Position numbers and translations under genes: made by a program | The notes under the pieces: generated by a model | The model's input: only the letters and a program-made list of their open reading frames with translations | The model's database searches: none | Told to the model about the DNA's origin: nothing | Shown here: in pieces, positions 25,611 to 34,037 of the stretch | How positions within the stretch are numbered: position 1 is the stretch's first letter | Layout: the number at the start of each line of letters is the position of its first letter | From: Phycisphaeraceae bacterium | Lineage (GTDB): Bacteria > Planctomycetota > Phycisphaerae > Phycisphaerales > UBA1924 | Reading direction: 5' to 3' | Length of the DNA: 64,000 bases | Assembly (NCBI GenBank): GCA_020639155.1 | Contig: JACKHF010000001.1 | Location: forward strand, 186,001-250,000

Positions 25611-26669
25611 TTACGGGCATCCTGCCGCGTACGCATTGCCATAGCAGATATAGTCGAAGATGTTCAGCGAGCCGCTGCCATCACAGTCTGCGTATGGATC
25701 GCCTGTGCTGTAGGCATTGCCGTAGCAGATGTAGTCAAAGATATTGAGTGATCCGCTCGTGTCACAATCGGGATAGCACCCGGTTGCATCGCCACCCGCA
25801 ACAATCGCAACATCGATTGTTGAATCGATCATCCCCTCGAGCACATCAGCATTCAGAAGAATGTGCGCTGTACTCCCGGGAGGCAGGATCGTTGGCAGAT
25901 CAAACGGCACATTCACCAGTGCACCGGGTGCTGCAGGTGTTGGCGCGTTATTCACGCTCTGGAAAGAAATAGACATGTCGACATGACCCGAAGCAACAGT
26001 GAACGTTCCAGTCACCGGGATAAGGATCGGTGTCGGAGGCACAGGAACCGGCTGCCCGAGAGCGTCGATTGTGATCATCATCTGCGCGGGCACGCCGACA
26101 CTCAACAGATACTCGTTTGGTTGACCTGTCGGCACAATCGAACCAACTGCTGTGCCATCCTGCACGATATCAAACTGTGTCACCTCGCCTGAACCAAGCG
26201 GGATTGTGACCGTGATCCCACCGATGTATGCTGAGGTCGGGTTGATTGTGTTAAATGAGCTGTACTGCACATCGCCTTCAACATTCACTGTGATTGGTGT
26301 ACCGCCGAGCGCGTCAAGTGAAAAGTTTGCAATCTCAGCAACGCCGCCAACTTCATCAAGCACCAGATCAAATGCGCCAATCGGCGTAGAGGAATCGTTT
26401 AATACGGTGTGCAGATCCATCGACATATCGATGGGATTGTTCCCGGAGCCGCCGAAGAGGCCAGGGCGTGTCTGCGTGCCGGTTGGATTCGTTGTCGGGT
26501 CGTAGTTGCCGATGAGCGCTCCATCGATCGGAATCATCGCGTCGGTTTGAATACCGACCGATGATTGTGCCTGATCAATAGCAACGCTGTACGTTGTTGG
26601 TCCAGCAAAGACGGTACCCGCACACACCATCAATGAAACTGCACCGATCCGCATAACGTGGAAGACCAT
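25611..26669 (-). CDS. Secreted protein of unknown fold with dockerin-type tail (8)
   Basis: A 352-residue protein with a signal peptide (MVFHVMRIGAVSLMVCAGTV, cleavage near FAG). The start at 26669 has AGAGAG just upstream. The body is beta-rich and alternates polar and hydrophobic residues (TTYSVAIDQAQSSVGIQTDA; VVNV-type strands; GTFTVASGHVDMSISFQSV). It resembles lipid-binding or YceI-like beta barrels, but I do not recognise a family. Pro-rich linkers are present (PVPVPPTPILIPV). The tail has two dockerin-like units with Tyr in place of Phe in the core (NIFDYICYGNAY twice), ending AAGCP. It is divergent from the fluoride channel gene. Confidence 0.78.
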   Translation of the reverse strand: MVFHVMRIGAVSLMVCAGTVFAGPTTYSVAIDQAQSSVGIQTDAMIPIDGALIGNYDPTTNPTGTQTRPGLFGGSGNNPIDMSMDLHTVLNDSSTPIGAFDLVLDEVGGVAEIANFSLDALGGTPITVNVEGDVQYSSFNTINPTSAYIGGITVTIPLGSGEVTQFDIVQDGTAVGSIVPTGQPNEYLLSVGVPAQMMITIDALGQPVPVPPTPILIPVTGTFTVASGHVDMSISFQSVNNAPTPAAPGALVNVPFDLPTILPPGSTAHILLNADVLEGMIDSTIDVAIVAGGDATGCYPDCDTSGSLNIFDYICYGNAYSTGDPYADCDGSGSLNIFDYICYGNAYAAGCP

Positions 26670-26770
26670 GATCTCTCTCCATTCTCTTGTGCTCAGTTGC
26701 AGCAGGCACCTGACGCAGGCAGGCTGCAGATGCCTGCAGTGTACTGCATGAGGCGGATTCTGCCAAACGA

Positions 26771-26786
26771 AATGAGGCGCCTCATT
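26771..26786. promoter_or_regulatory. Perfect 16-base palindrome between divergent genes
   Basis: AATGAGGCGCCTCATT is a perfect inverted repeat 33 bases before the crcB start and 102 bases before the 25611-26669 gene start. A lone half-site ATGAGGCG recurs at 26748-26755, 24 bases upstream. This looks like a dimeric repressor site, but no regulator is identified. Confidence 0.4.
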
Positions 26787-26818
26787 CTCGGGCGTCCTTG
26801 CAGATCTACAGTGTGATC

Positions 26819-27223
26819 ATGGCTGGGTTCCAACAAGTTGCGGCTGTTGCAGTGGGCGGAAGCATTGGCGCTCTCGCACGGTACGCCACCACATCAGTTG
26901 CTCTGAAACTCGGGCTCAATGACCCCCGATGGGCAACACTGTGTGTCAACGTCATTGGTTGCGTGGCAATTGGCTGGCTGCTTGAGGGCATCCTCGGCGA
27001 TCGTCCACCACAGGATCCAACCAAACTCATGCTCGTGACCGGCCTCCTGGGTTCACTGACAACGTTTTCAACGTTTGGTTATGAGACGTGGTCGTGGCTA
27101 TCAACCGGAAAGCTCATCGCAGCAGGATGCTGGATTCTTGCCAATGTGGTCCTCGGACTTGTCGGAGTCTGGATCGGAACATTGATCGGCGGCACTGTGC
27201 CGGGCACGGGCACGCCAGCCTGA
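26819..27223 (+). CDS. crcB: Fluoride-specific channel CrcB/Fluc
   Basis: A 134-residue membrane protein with four hydrophobic helices. It forms dual-topology dimers that let fluoride leave the cell. Visible signatures: GGSIGALARYATTSVAL near residues 13-29, WATLCVNVIGCVAIGWL (conserved Asn), and GLLGSLTTFSTFGYETW, the Thr/Phe-rich stretch that lines the fluoride path and Na+ site. ATG 26819 is chosen; an in-frame GTG at 26813 and TTG at 26798 are possible. I do not recognise a fluoride riboswitch upstream; a palindrome at 26771-26786 may control it instead. Confidence 0.93.
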   Translation: MAGFQQVAAVAVGGSIGALARYATTSVALKLGLNDPRWATLCVNVIGCVAIGWLLEGILGDRPPQDPTKLMLVTGLLGSLTTFSTFGYETWSWLSTGKLIAAGCWILANVVLGLVGVWIGTLIGGTVPGTGTPA

Positions 27224-27500
27224 CCCCCTCGAATCTACTCATACGAGTGAGCGAACATACGTATCTCTGCTCATTCATTCGTACTGAACACGTCCAAGGT
27301 GCTCGCAAGCCTACCGCCTGCGGGCTAGGATTCGATTCGCGCTGTTTGGTGGTGGGACAGGTCGCAAACTCTTTGCGCCCCTTCCACACACATTCCACAA
27401 TTGCCGCGCCCATGCGCACACATGGGTGAGGTCTGGTTGACCCCACATCAAAACGAATATCTGGCCCGCGCCGGCGACCATGCAACGGAGATGACGATCA

Positions 27501-28883
27501 ATGGCAGATACCGCAACAGATTCCAAGAACAAGGTCACAATCGCCGACGCAGGACCTTGCGCAAAGAAGATCTCCATCGAGATTCCAGCGGACGTGGTCG
27601 ATGCAAACATCGGCGATTCACTAGCAACACTCGCCGCCGAAGCTCAACTCCCGGGATTCCGCAAGGGCAAAGCTCCGCAATCACTTATCGAACGCAAGTT
27701 TGGTAACCATGTGCGTGAAGAAGCCAAAAACCAGCTCGTTGCATCCGCTTACCAGGAGGCGGTTGATGAGCACAAACTCAAGGTCATCGGTGAGCCCACA
27801 AGCGAAACACTGAAGGACATCAAACTCGAAACTGGCAAACCACTCAAGTTCGAGGTCGAAGTCGAGGTTCTCCCCGAGTTTGAGCTGCCGAAGTTCGAAG
27901 ATCTTGATATCAAAAAGCCAAAGCTCGAAGTCACTGATGCAATGGTGCAGGAGGAACTCGATCGGATCTGCATCAACGAGGGCGATCTGGAATCACAAGA
28001 TGAGGCCTCTGATGGCGACTATGTCACCGGTCATGCAATCATGACAAGCGCCAAGGACAAAGAGAAGGAGTTCTACAACATCAACGGCGCAGTTGTCCAG
28101 ATTCCGACCCCTGACAAAGAGGGCAAAGGCATGATCCTCGGGATTGCTGTCGATGATCTCGGTAAGCAGGTTGGTCATCCCAAGGCTGGCGACAAAATCA
28201 CCATCAAAGCCAAGGGCCCTGACAACCACGAGGTTGAGGATCTTCGTGGCACAGACGTCGTCATTGAGTATGAGATCGCGCGCGTCGACCGTATCATCGC
28301 CGCAGATGTTTCACAACTGCTCGGCATGTTCGGATTCGAGGACGAAGAACAGTTCAGGAATGCCATCAGATCACGTCTTGAGCAGCGCGTGCTGATCCGT
28401 CAGCAGACTCTCATGCGCCAGCAGGTTGCGAAGCACCTCATCGACAACACAACGATGGAGCTTCCCGAGAAGCTCTCGACAGCCCAGGCACGTCGCAAGC
28501 TCGATCAGCAGCGGTACGAACTTATGTACCGCGGCGTTGATCAGCAGAAGATTGAGGAGCACATCGGCGAGCTTCGCTCACAGACAACCGACATGGCCCA
28601 GCGCGAGCTTAAGCTGTTCTTCATTCTCAACAGAGTTGCGGAAGAACTCGACGTGAAGGTCACCGAAGCCGAGATCAATGGGCGCATCGCACAGCTCGCG
28701 ATGGAACAAAACCAGCGCCCGGACAAGCTCCGCCAGCAGCTTATCCAGCACAATCAGATCGGCATGATATTCAACCAGATCCGCGAGCACAAGACACTCG
28801 ACGCGATCGTTGCTAAGGGCAAGATTGAGGAGATGGATGTTGACGCGTTCAACAACGCGATGAAGGAACTCCAGCCGGCCTGA
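27501..28883 (+). CDS. tig: Trigger factor, ribosome-associated chaperone
   Basis: A 460-residue chaperone and peptidyl-prolyl isomerase that binds at the ribosome exit tunnel. The ribosome-binding loop LPGFRKGKAPQSLIERKFG is near residues 50-68. The PPIase domain lies at about 170-265 (SDGDYVTGHAIMTSAKDKEK through DVVIEYEIARV) and looks divergent from the usual FKBP signature. A long helical C-terminal domain follows (FRNAIRSRLEQRVLIRQQTL; AEEL DVKVTEAEINGRIAQLA). ATG 27501 has GGAGA upstream. In many bacteria tig precedes clpP and clpX; here it stands alone with a terminator at 28921-28956. The 277-base upstream gap holds no gene I can see. Confidence 0.93.
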   Translation: MADTATDSKNKVTIADAGPCAKKISIEIPADVVDANIGDSLATLAAEAQLPGFRKGKAPQSLIERKFGNHVREEAKNQLVASAYQEAVDEHKLKVIGEPTSETLKDIKLETGKPLKFEVEVEVLPEFELPKFEDLDIKKPKLEVTDAMVQEELDRICINEGDLESQDEASDGDYVTGHAIMTSAKDKEKEFYNINGAVVQIPTPDKEGKGMILGIAVDDLGKQVGHPKAGDKITIKAKGPDNHEVEDLRGTDVVIEYEIARVDRIIAADVSQLLGMFGFEDEEQFRNAIRSRLEQRVLIRQQTLMRQQVAKHLIDNTTMELPEKLSTAQARRKLDQQRYELMYRGVDQQKIEEHIGELRSQTTDMAQRELKLFFILNRVAEELDVKVTEAEINGRIAQLAMEQNQRPDKLRQQLIQHNQIGMIFNQIREHKTLDAIVAKGKIEEMDVDAFNNAMKELQPA

Positions 28884-28920
28884 GCCAGCCGAAAGAGGCA
28901 CGCTGAAACCGAAAAACAAG

Positions 28921-28956
28921 AAACGCGAGAGGGTCACACACCACCTCTCGCGTTTT
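28921..28956. terminator. Bidirectional intrinsic terminator between tig and 28978 gene
   Basis: A 12-bp stem AAACGCGAGAGG/CCTCTCGCGTTT (28921-28932 with 28944-28955) ends in TTTTC on the plus strand. On the minus strand it is followed by a T-rich run (TTTCTTGTTTTT). It sits between convergent genes. Confidence 0.85.
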
Positions 28957-28977
28957 CTACGTTCGCTTATCCAATGT

Positions 28978-29370
28978 TCAAGCCTGCTCAATCGTTCGAT
29001 CTGATAACTCATCATCAGATGTGTCATCAAACGCAAGCATCGCATCCGTCGCGTCGTGCTGGATCGGTTGACTGATCGCACCGCACTCCGGGCAAACCAC
29101 ACCATACACACCGACAGGCTGCTTCGTGAGATCCTGTGAGCAGTTATAGCAGGACAGTGTATTTGGCCGAAGCTTCGCAGCCACAACATTGACCACAACA
29201 GCGACGCCAGCAACCGCCACGCCCACCACGGGAAGTGCAGGCAGAGCAGCAATGGACACCACCCACCACGCAAGAATCGCGACGATGGTCACTGTCGTCA
29301 GCACAGTCAATCTGATTCGTTTGAGCCAGTTTTGGGGCACAGATCGTCTCCGATACGCCGATAAATTCAT
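28978..29370 (-). CDS. Small membrane protein with C-terminal zinc ribbon
   Basis: About 130 residues; the start may be ATG 29370 or an earlier in-frame one (29397). Seen: a basic N-terminus (RRRSVPQNWLKRIRL), two hydrophobic segments (LTTVTIVAILAWWVVSIAAL; LPVVGVAVAGVAVVVNVVAA), then a four-cysteine ribbon LSCYNCSQDL and VVCPECGA. The acidic tail lacks motifs. Zinc-ribbon membrane proteins of this shape are frequent in Phycisphaerae (another lies at 52802-53449); the function is unknown. It converges with tig. Confidence 0.6.
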   Translation of the reverse strand: MNLSAYRRRSVPQNWLKRIRLTVLTTVTIVAILAWWVVSIAALPALPVVGVAVAGVAVVVNVVAAKLRPNTLSCYNCSQDLTKQPVGVYGVVCPECGAISQPIQHDATDAMLAFDDTSDDELSDRTIEQA

Positions 29371-29514
29371 CGGCAGATGCAACCGTTGCAGTTGCATCTT
29401 CCATTGACACACTGCTCGGCTCCAAGTATATTCGCAGCCAGCACGCAGAAAAGTTCCAACATGACTGTTTATTCGGACGGATTTCTCCCCGATTCGGGAA
29501 TGGCACCCCGCTGC

Positions 29515-30027
29515 TCACATCAGATCGAGTTGCATGTACACCTCGTCGTACGGCTTGGCATCAAGACGAATCGCGTCTTTCTCGACACCCCACACCGCAA
29601 ACCCGCACGCCTGATAGACAGCAACTGCGTCGGGCGAGTTTGCTGATGCTGACAGCCCGATGACCTCAACTCCATCCCACGATCGTGCAACATCAATCGC
29701 TGCGCGCATCACTGCCTTCCCATACCCTCGGCCTCGGTGTGCAGGATCGGTGTACACCCCCCACACATACGCGCGATGCCTCGCTTTGACTCGATCGACA
29801 CGACTGATCCCAGCAACAGAGACAAGCTTTGCTGGTTCATCGGGGTCAAACATGCCAGCAACACACTGCTCAAGACCAGCGAGATACTCCTTCATGTGAA
29901 CCGGATTGGAAGCTGGGTCATCACCCGGCGCACCGATGAACGCCCATGGTGTATCGACAAGTGCGCGCCTGCGCAGTTCGCAGAATGCATCGGCATCCTC
30001 TGGCGTGAGCAGGCGTGGTGATCGCAT
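29515..30027 (-). CDS. GNAT-family N-acetyltransferase
   Basis: A 170-residue acetyltransferase. The acetyl-CoA pyrophosphate loop is DPAHRGRGYGKAVMRAAID (motif A, R/Q-x-x-G-x-G/A) near residues 96-114. Motif B is SANSPDAVAVYQACGFAVWG, and an earlier strand reads AYVWGVYTDP. The N-terminal ALVDTPWAFIGAPGDDPASN is typical of small-molecule or antibiotic-type GNATs. Substrate unknown. The gene is monocistronic, with about 145 bases to the next minus-strand gene start and a terminator-like hairpin upstream belonging to the symporter. Confidence 0.85.
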   Translation of the reverse strand: MRSPRLLTPEDADAFCELRRRALVDTPWAFIGAPGDDPASNPVHMKEYLAGLEQCVAGMFDPDEPAKLVSVAGISRVDRVKARHRAYVWGVYTDPAHRGRGYGKAVMRAAIDVARSWDGVEVIGLSASANSPDAVAVYQACGFAVWGVEKDAIRLDAKPYDEVYMQLDLM

Positions 30028-30061
30028 GATCTATCGTTTCCCGCCCATGCCCGACAAACAA

Positions 30062-30098
30062 CCGGCGATGAGAACGAACTGCTCGCTCTCATCGCCGG
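30062..30098 (-). terminator. Strong hairpin after the alanine symporter gene
   Basis: A perfect 12-bp stem CCGGCGATGAGA/TCTCATCGCCGG (30062-30073 with 30087-30098) has a 13-base loop. On the minus strand it is followed by TTGTTTGT, a modest U-tract. It is 27 bases after the stop at 30125. Confidence 0.65.
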
Positions 30099-30124
30099 AA
30101 TGCACATCAATACAGTATTGGTGG

Positions 30125-31918
30125 TTAATCTCCGTCCGTCAGATCATGTATCGAACGGGCTGCATGCTCATGGAACTCGCCACGCTTGAGCTTGCCCATG
30201 TACTCATGGTATCGCTTCATTGTCACCGCACCGAAGATAAGCATGATCGGAATATTTGCAAAGAGCATCACACCAGTGCCGAATCCTGTGAGTGTGCCAA
30301 CCGCCTTGTCGTTGGGGAGAAGCGGGGTACAAGCCACAACAATGAGTGCACAGAAGATGATCTTATAGAGCATAACAAACTTTCGACCAACCAAGTAGGC
30401 TACACCCTGTTCACCGTAATAGGACCATGAGATCATCGTTGAGATGGCAAACAGCCACGCTGCAACTGTCACAAGGTACATACCTAACGGCATTCCTGTT
30501 CCACGATCAAATGCTTGCGCCGTAAGTGTTGCTCCCTGATAATCATCAAAGAGCATGACCACATCTTCAGAACTCGCTGCACGGGACACACCGTTCTCAT
30601 CGAATACCTGAATAAGAGGCGCACCGTGAGGCGACTTTACCGCTTCCCATTTCACTTTCTGGACGCTGTTCTCATCTTCAATCACTTCACCACCAACACG
30701 CACCAGGTTGTTGCCAGAATCGGCGTTCATCGGTACATTGGCATTTTCTGGATTTGCAGGAACTTCGGCGATAACGAATACTTTCTCGCCAGTGTTCCAT
30801 GGTGACTCATCAACTCGAGCAGGAAGCACAACCTCGCTCGGCTTCCACCCACCTTCTGATTCGACCATGACTGTGCCGGCTGGTAGATGTGCCTCGCCAT
30901 CTGTGCGATTCCAGATGCCGCTCGAAAGAATCACAAGAGCAGTAAGTGTGCAGACAACAATCGTGTCAATAAAGGGCTCAAGACCAGCAACAACACCCTC
31001 ACGAACAGGCTCATCAGTTCGTGCAGCAGAGTGCGCGATCGGTGCTGACCCCTGTCCGGCTTCGTTTGAGAATAGCGCACGCTTCATGCCCCAAAGGAAC
31101 GCATAACCTGCTGTCCCACCAACGAACGCACCTGCAGCATCGCCCGGGCTGAATGCGTACGAAACAATCATGCTGAGTAATGCGGGAACCTGGCCAATGT
31201 TCATGAAGATCACCACAACCGCAGCAACGAAGTACATCCCGCACATCACCGGCACGATTTTGCCAGCAACATTTCCAATGCGCTTGATACCGCCAATGAT
31301 GACTGCACCAACAACTACAGCCAGAATAACACCAGTAACAATCTTGTCGATGTGGAAATAACTGTGCGTGATCTCAGCAACGTTCCATGCCTGGTACATG
31401 TTGCCACCAGTCGCCGTTGAGATCAGAAGTGTCACAACAAAGATGCCCGCAAGGAACACACCGAAACGCGCAAGCCCTGGGAACAACTCACGGAATCCTT
31501 TCTCGGCAACCCACATCGGGCCACCTTCGGGATTCTCCCTATCATCTGTGTTGCGATACAGCATCGCCATTGACACTTCGGTCATCTTGATAGCCATCCC
31601 GAAGAAACCCACAATCCACATCCAGAAGACTGCGCCGGGTCCACCCAGGCTGATAGCAAGTGCTACACCACCGATATTTCCAAGACCAACCGTTGCAGAA
31701 AGAGCCGCCGAAAGTGCCTGGAAGTGATTGATTGCGCCTGGGTCATCTGCGTGGTCAAACTTGCCACGAACAACCTGCACACCGTGCGTGAGCGCACGAA
31801 ACTGCCCGAAGCCCGACCAGATCGTAAAGAGAACACCCACAATCAGGATGGTGTAAAGCACATAATCGTGCCATAGAAGCCCCTCGATAATGCCAAACGC
31901 TTCAATCAGCTTTGCCAT
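30125..31918 (-). CDS. Alanine/Na+ symporter (AGCS family) with extra soluble insert
   Basis: A 597-residue secondary transporter that imports alanine or glycine with Na+ or H+. AGCS signatures are visible: SATVGLGNIGGVALAISLGG (about 74-93), FWMWIVGFFGMAIKMTEV, EGGPMWVAEKG, MKRALFSNEAGQGSAPIAHS and ISTMISWSYYGEQG. Typical family members have about 450-540 residues. Here an unusual hydrophilic insert of about 128 residues (roughly 338-466: DGEAHLPAGTVMVESEGG through ASSEDVVMLFDDYQG) separates two late helices and has a beta-rich composition. The start at 31918 has AAGGGG upstream. A strong hairpin follows the stop. Confidence 0.92.
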   Translation of the reverse strand: MAKLIEAFGIIEGLLWHDYVLYTILIVGVLFTIWSGFGQFRALTHGVQVVRGKFDHADDPGAINHFQALSAALSATVGLGNIGGVALAISLGGPGAVFWMWIVGFFGMAIKMTEVSMAMLYRNTDDRENPEGGPMWVAEKGFRELFPGLARFGVFLAGIFVVTLLISTATGGNMYQAWNVAEITHSYFHIDKIVTGVILAVVVGAVIIGGIKRIGNVAGKIVPVMCGMYFVAAVVVIFMNIGQVPALLSMIVSYAFSPGDAAGAFVGGTAGYAFLWGMKRALFSNEAGQGSAPIAHSAARTDEPVREGVVAGLEPFIDTIVVCTLTALVILSSGIWNRTDGEAHLPAGTVMVESEGGWKPSEVVLPARVDESPWNTGEKVFVIAEVPANPENANVPMNADSGNNLVRVGGEVIEDENSVQKVKWEAVKSPHGAPLIQVFDENGVSRAASSEDVVMLFDDYQGATLTAQAFDRGTGMPLGMYLVTVAAWLFAISTMISWSYYGEQGVAYLVGRKFVMLYKIIFCALIVVACTPLLPNDKAVGTLTGFGTGVMLFANIPIMLIFGAVTMKRYHEYMGKLKRGEFHEHAARSIHDLTDGD

Positions 31919-32089
31919 AGATTCAGCCCCTTACGTTTGCTCGTTCAGTTCAATGCAATCACTGGCATCGTGCTCGTTCTGCCAGCAGGACTGACAGCAT
32001 ACACCATCTACCCTCGCTTTGCAGCGAAAAACCGACATTCGTCATAGGCTATTGCAGACACTCTGGTCCTCATTCCTGTGCTCTCATCT

Positions 32090-32809
32090 ATGTCAAACGA
32101 AAACCCAACCCCTCTCGATCTGTGCGAATCGATCGCGAGTGCTGTCACATCAGCTGACAATCGCCTCGCTATGGAACAGTCACCGGTTGGTGTTGATATG
32201 CACACCGAACTCGAACTGCACGAGATCATCAAGCAGCAGTTCGTCGCTGACTTCCCTGACCTGACGTGCATACGTGAGCAACCTTTTCCCGGAAAGCCCC
32301 TTTCCGGGCCAAAACTCACCGATCGCCAGCGCTGCGACTTCGTGCTGCTCCCGGCAGGCTCAACATCGATTGCCGATCCCGAGCAGGTTCGACGCGAGCG
32401 TGCCGCTGTTGCCGACACCCTCTTTGCTGGCTCATCAGTAGAAGCTGTAACGCATAAAGGATTGGCAGACCCCAGCGACTGCTTCTGGCTGGAAATCAAA
32501 CTTGCCAGAGCGCTCATCACCGGCGAGCGGGGTGTCCGCCCAAACCCAGGATGGTCGAAGGAACTGATCCAACTCCCCATCTCGGATGTGGAAAAACTGG
32601 CAGAAGATCCGCTGATCGAGCGCAGTGCCCTCGCCATTCTGGCATTTGGGCCGGATGAACGCACGGTCTGCCACGATCTGGATATCGCCCTCACGCGAGC
32701 GCTGGACAGGGGTGTCGCCCTCCGATCACCGATCATTCGCGGCCAACCGATCACGGATCGAATCGGAAACGCGTGGTGCTCGATCGCAGTGTGGCCAGTC
32801 TCACAATAA
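32090..32809 (+). CDS. Unknown protein with putative PD-(D/E)xK nuclease core
   Basis: A 239-residue soluble protein (ATG 32090; the open frame begins 12 bases earlier). I do not recognise the family. A PD-(D/E)xK arrangement can be read: an acidic helix HTELELHEIIKQQF (Glu40/Glu42), then RQRCDFVLLP (Asp83), then CFWLEIKLAR (Glu135-x-Lys137), with a 50-residue insertion between the last two. The C-terminal part SALAILAFGPDERTVCHDLD, then ALDRGVALRSP, resembles the distal half of such nucleases. It may equally be an inactive relative. It lies upstream of pdhB with a 145-base gap on the same strand. Interest rises because a second nuclease-like gene sits two genes downstream. Confidence 0.55.
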   Translation: MSNENPTPLDLCESIASAVTSADNRLAMEQSPVGVDMHTELELHEIIKQQFVADFPDLTCIREQPFPGKPLSGPKLTDRQRCDFVLLPAGSTSIADPEQVRRERAAVADTLFAGSSVEAVTHKGLADPSDCFWLEIKLARALITGERGVRPNPGWSKELIQLPISDVEKLAEDPLIERSALAILAFGPDERTVCHDLDIALTRALDRGVALRSPIIRGQPITDRIGNAWCSIAVWPVSQ

Positions 32810-32954
32810 CCGATTCGACTCCCTTTAACTCTACTTGGACTTTGTAAGGAGTACAGGACTCGTTCTCATCTGAAAGCCCATCTCGAGAACGAAATACGCC
32901 AGCTTTCTGACCTTCTTTACACGACAACACAATCAAACCGTCGAACAATCAGGT

Positions 32955-34037
32955 ATGACTGCAACCCCAACAGCAACATTCCCCGGTCAGGCACCAAATG
33001 TCTTCGACCAGCCGCTCCCTGAGTACCTCTCCGAGGACCAGCTTCCTTCGCGTTCCGGCGATCGCGAGATCACCTTCCGCGAAGCGTTGCGGGAAGCAAT
33101 GACCGAGGAGATGGTTCGCGATGAACGCGTGTTTCTGATCGGCGAGGAGGTCGCGCAGTACTCGGGCGCGTACAAGGTCAGCCAAGGGATGCTTGAGCAG
33201 TTCGGCGAGAAGCGCATCATCGATTCGCCCATTTCAGAGAATGGATTTGCTGGACTCTGCATCGCAGCAGCGATGTACGGCTTACGCCCAATCGTCGAGT
33301 TCATGTCGTGGTCGTTCAGCCTCGTTGCTGCCGATCAAATTCTCAACAACGCACCAAAGATGCTGTATATGTCAGGCGGGCAATGGGGTTGCCCCATGGT
33401 GTTCCGTGGGAACGACGGCGCGGGCGGCCAGCTGGGGTCAACACACTCGTGGTGCGTCGAGGGTTTGTATGCAAACGTGCCCGGCGTGAAGATCGTCATC
33501 CCGTCGTGCCCGTTCGATGCCAAGGGCCTTCTCAAGACAGCAATCCGCGATCCCGACCCTGTGTTCTTCCTTGAATCGGAACGCATGCTCGGCGATAAGG
33601 CGCACGTGCCAGCTGAAGAGTACTACATCGAGTTCGGGCGCGCGTACAAGCACCGCGAGGGCGACGCATGCACGATCGTGTCGTTCGGGCGCCCGGTGAA
33701 CTTCTGCCTGCAGGCAGCGGATGTGCTAGAGAGCGAGGGCATCCATTGCGATATCCTCGACATGCGCACGATCAGGCCGCTCGATATCGATTCGATCATC
33801 GAGAGCGTGAAGAAGACGAATCGGATTGTGATTGTTGATCAGTCGTGGCCGTTCGCCAGCATCGCCAGCGAGGTGATGGCGCAGGTGTGCGAGCGCTGCT
33901 TCGACTGGCTCGATCATCAGCCCGTGCGGGTGAATACAGCAGATGTGCCAACGCCGTACGCAAAGAATCTTGAGTACGCGTATCTGCCGAACCCCGAGCG
34001 GATCGCGGACGCGGTGCGAGGTATTGTGAACGCATGA
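32955..34037 (+). CDS. pdhB: Pyruvate dehydrogenase E1 component, beta subunit
   Basis: A 360-residue transketolase-type subunit. With E1 alpha it decarboxylates pyruvate and transfers the acetyl group to E2. Motifs: REALREAMTEEMVRDERVFL, GEEVAQYSGAYKVSQGML, DSPISENGFAGLCIAAAMYG (Glu of the ThDP site) and the transketolase C-terminal domain (VSFGRPVNFCLQAADVLESE; DMRTIRPLDIDSI). An N-terminal extension of about 35 residues precedes the usual start. E2 follows after an intervening gene; an E1 alpha gene is not upstream, so it must be outside this window or replaced. The stop overlaps the next ATG (ATGA at 34034-34037). Confidence 0.93.
   Translation: MTATPTATFPGQAPNVFDQPLPEYLSEDQLPSRSGDREITFREALREAMTEEMVRDERVFLIGEEVAQYSGAYKVSQGMLEQFGEKRIIDSPISENGFAGLCIAAAMYGLRPIVEFMSWSFSLVAADQILNNAPKMLYMSGGQWGCPMVFRGNDGAGGQLGSTHSWCVEGLYANVPGVKIVIPSCPFDAKGLLKTAIRDPDPVFFLESERMLGDKAHVPAEEYYIEFGRAYKHREGDACTIVSFGRPVNFCLQAADVLESEGIHCDILDMRTIRPLDIDSIIESVKKTNRIVIVDQSWPFASIASEVMAQVCERCFDWLDHQPVRVNTADVPTPYAKNLEYAYLPNPERIADAVRGIVNA

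Noticed and set aside
26670..26818. Fluoride riboswitch before crcB
   Set aside because: I looked for the conserved pseudoknot elements and saw none; the region instead holds a palindrome and GC-rich hairpins. A covariance search would be decisive.
27224..27500. Possible tRNA-like sequence upstream of tig (GATTCGATTC motif)
   Set aside because: No acceptor stem or anticodon arm can be paired around it; the T-loop-like motif is isolated.
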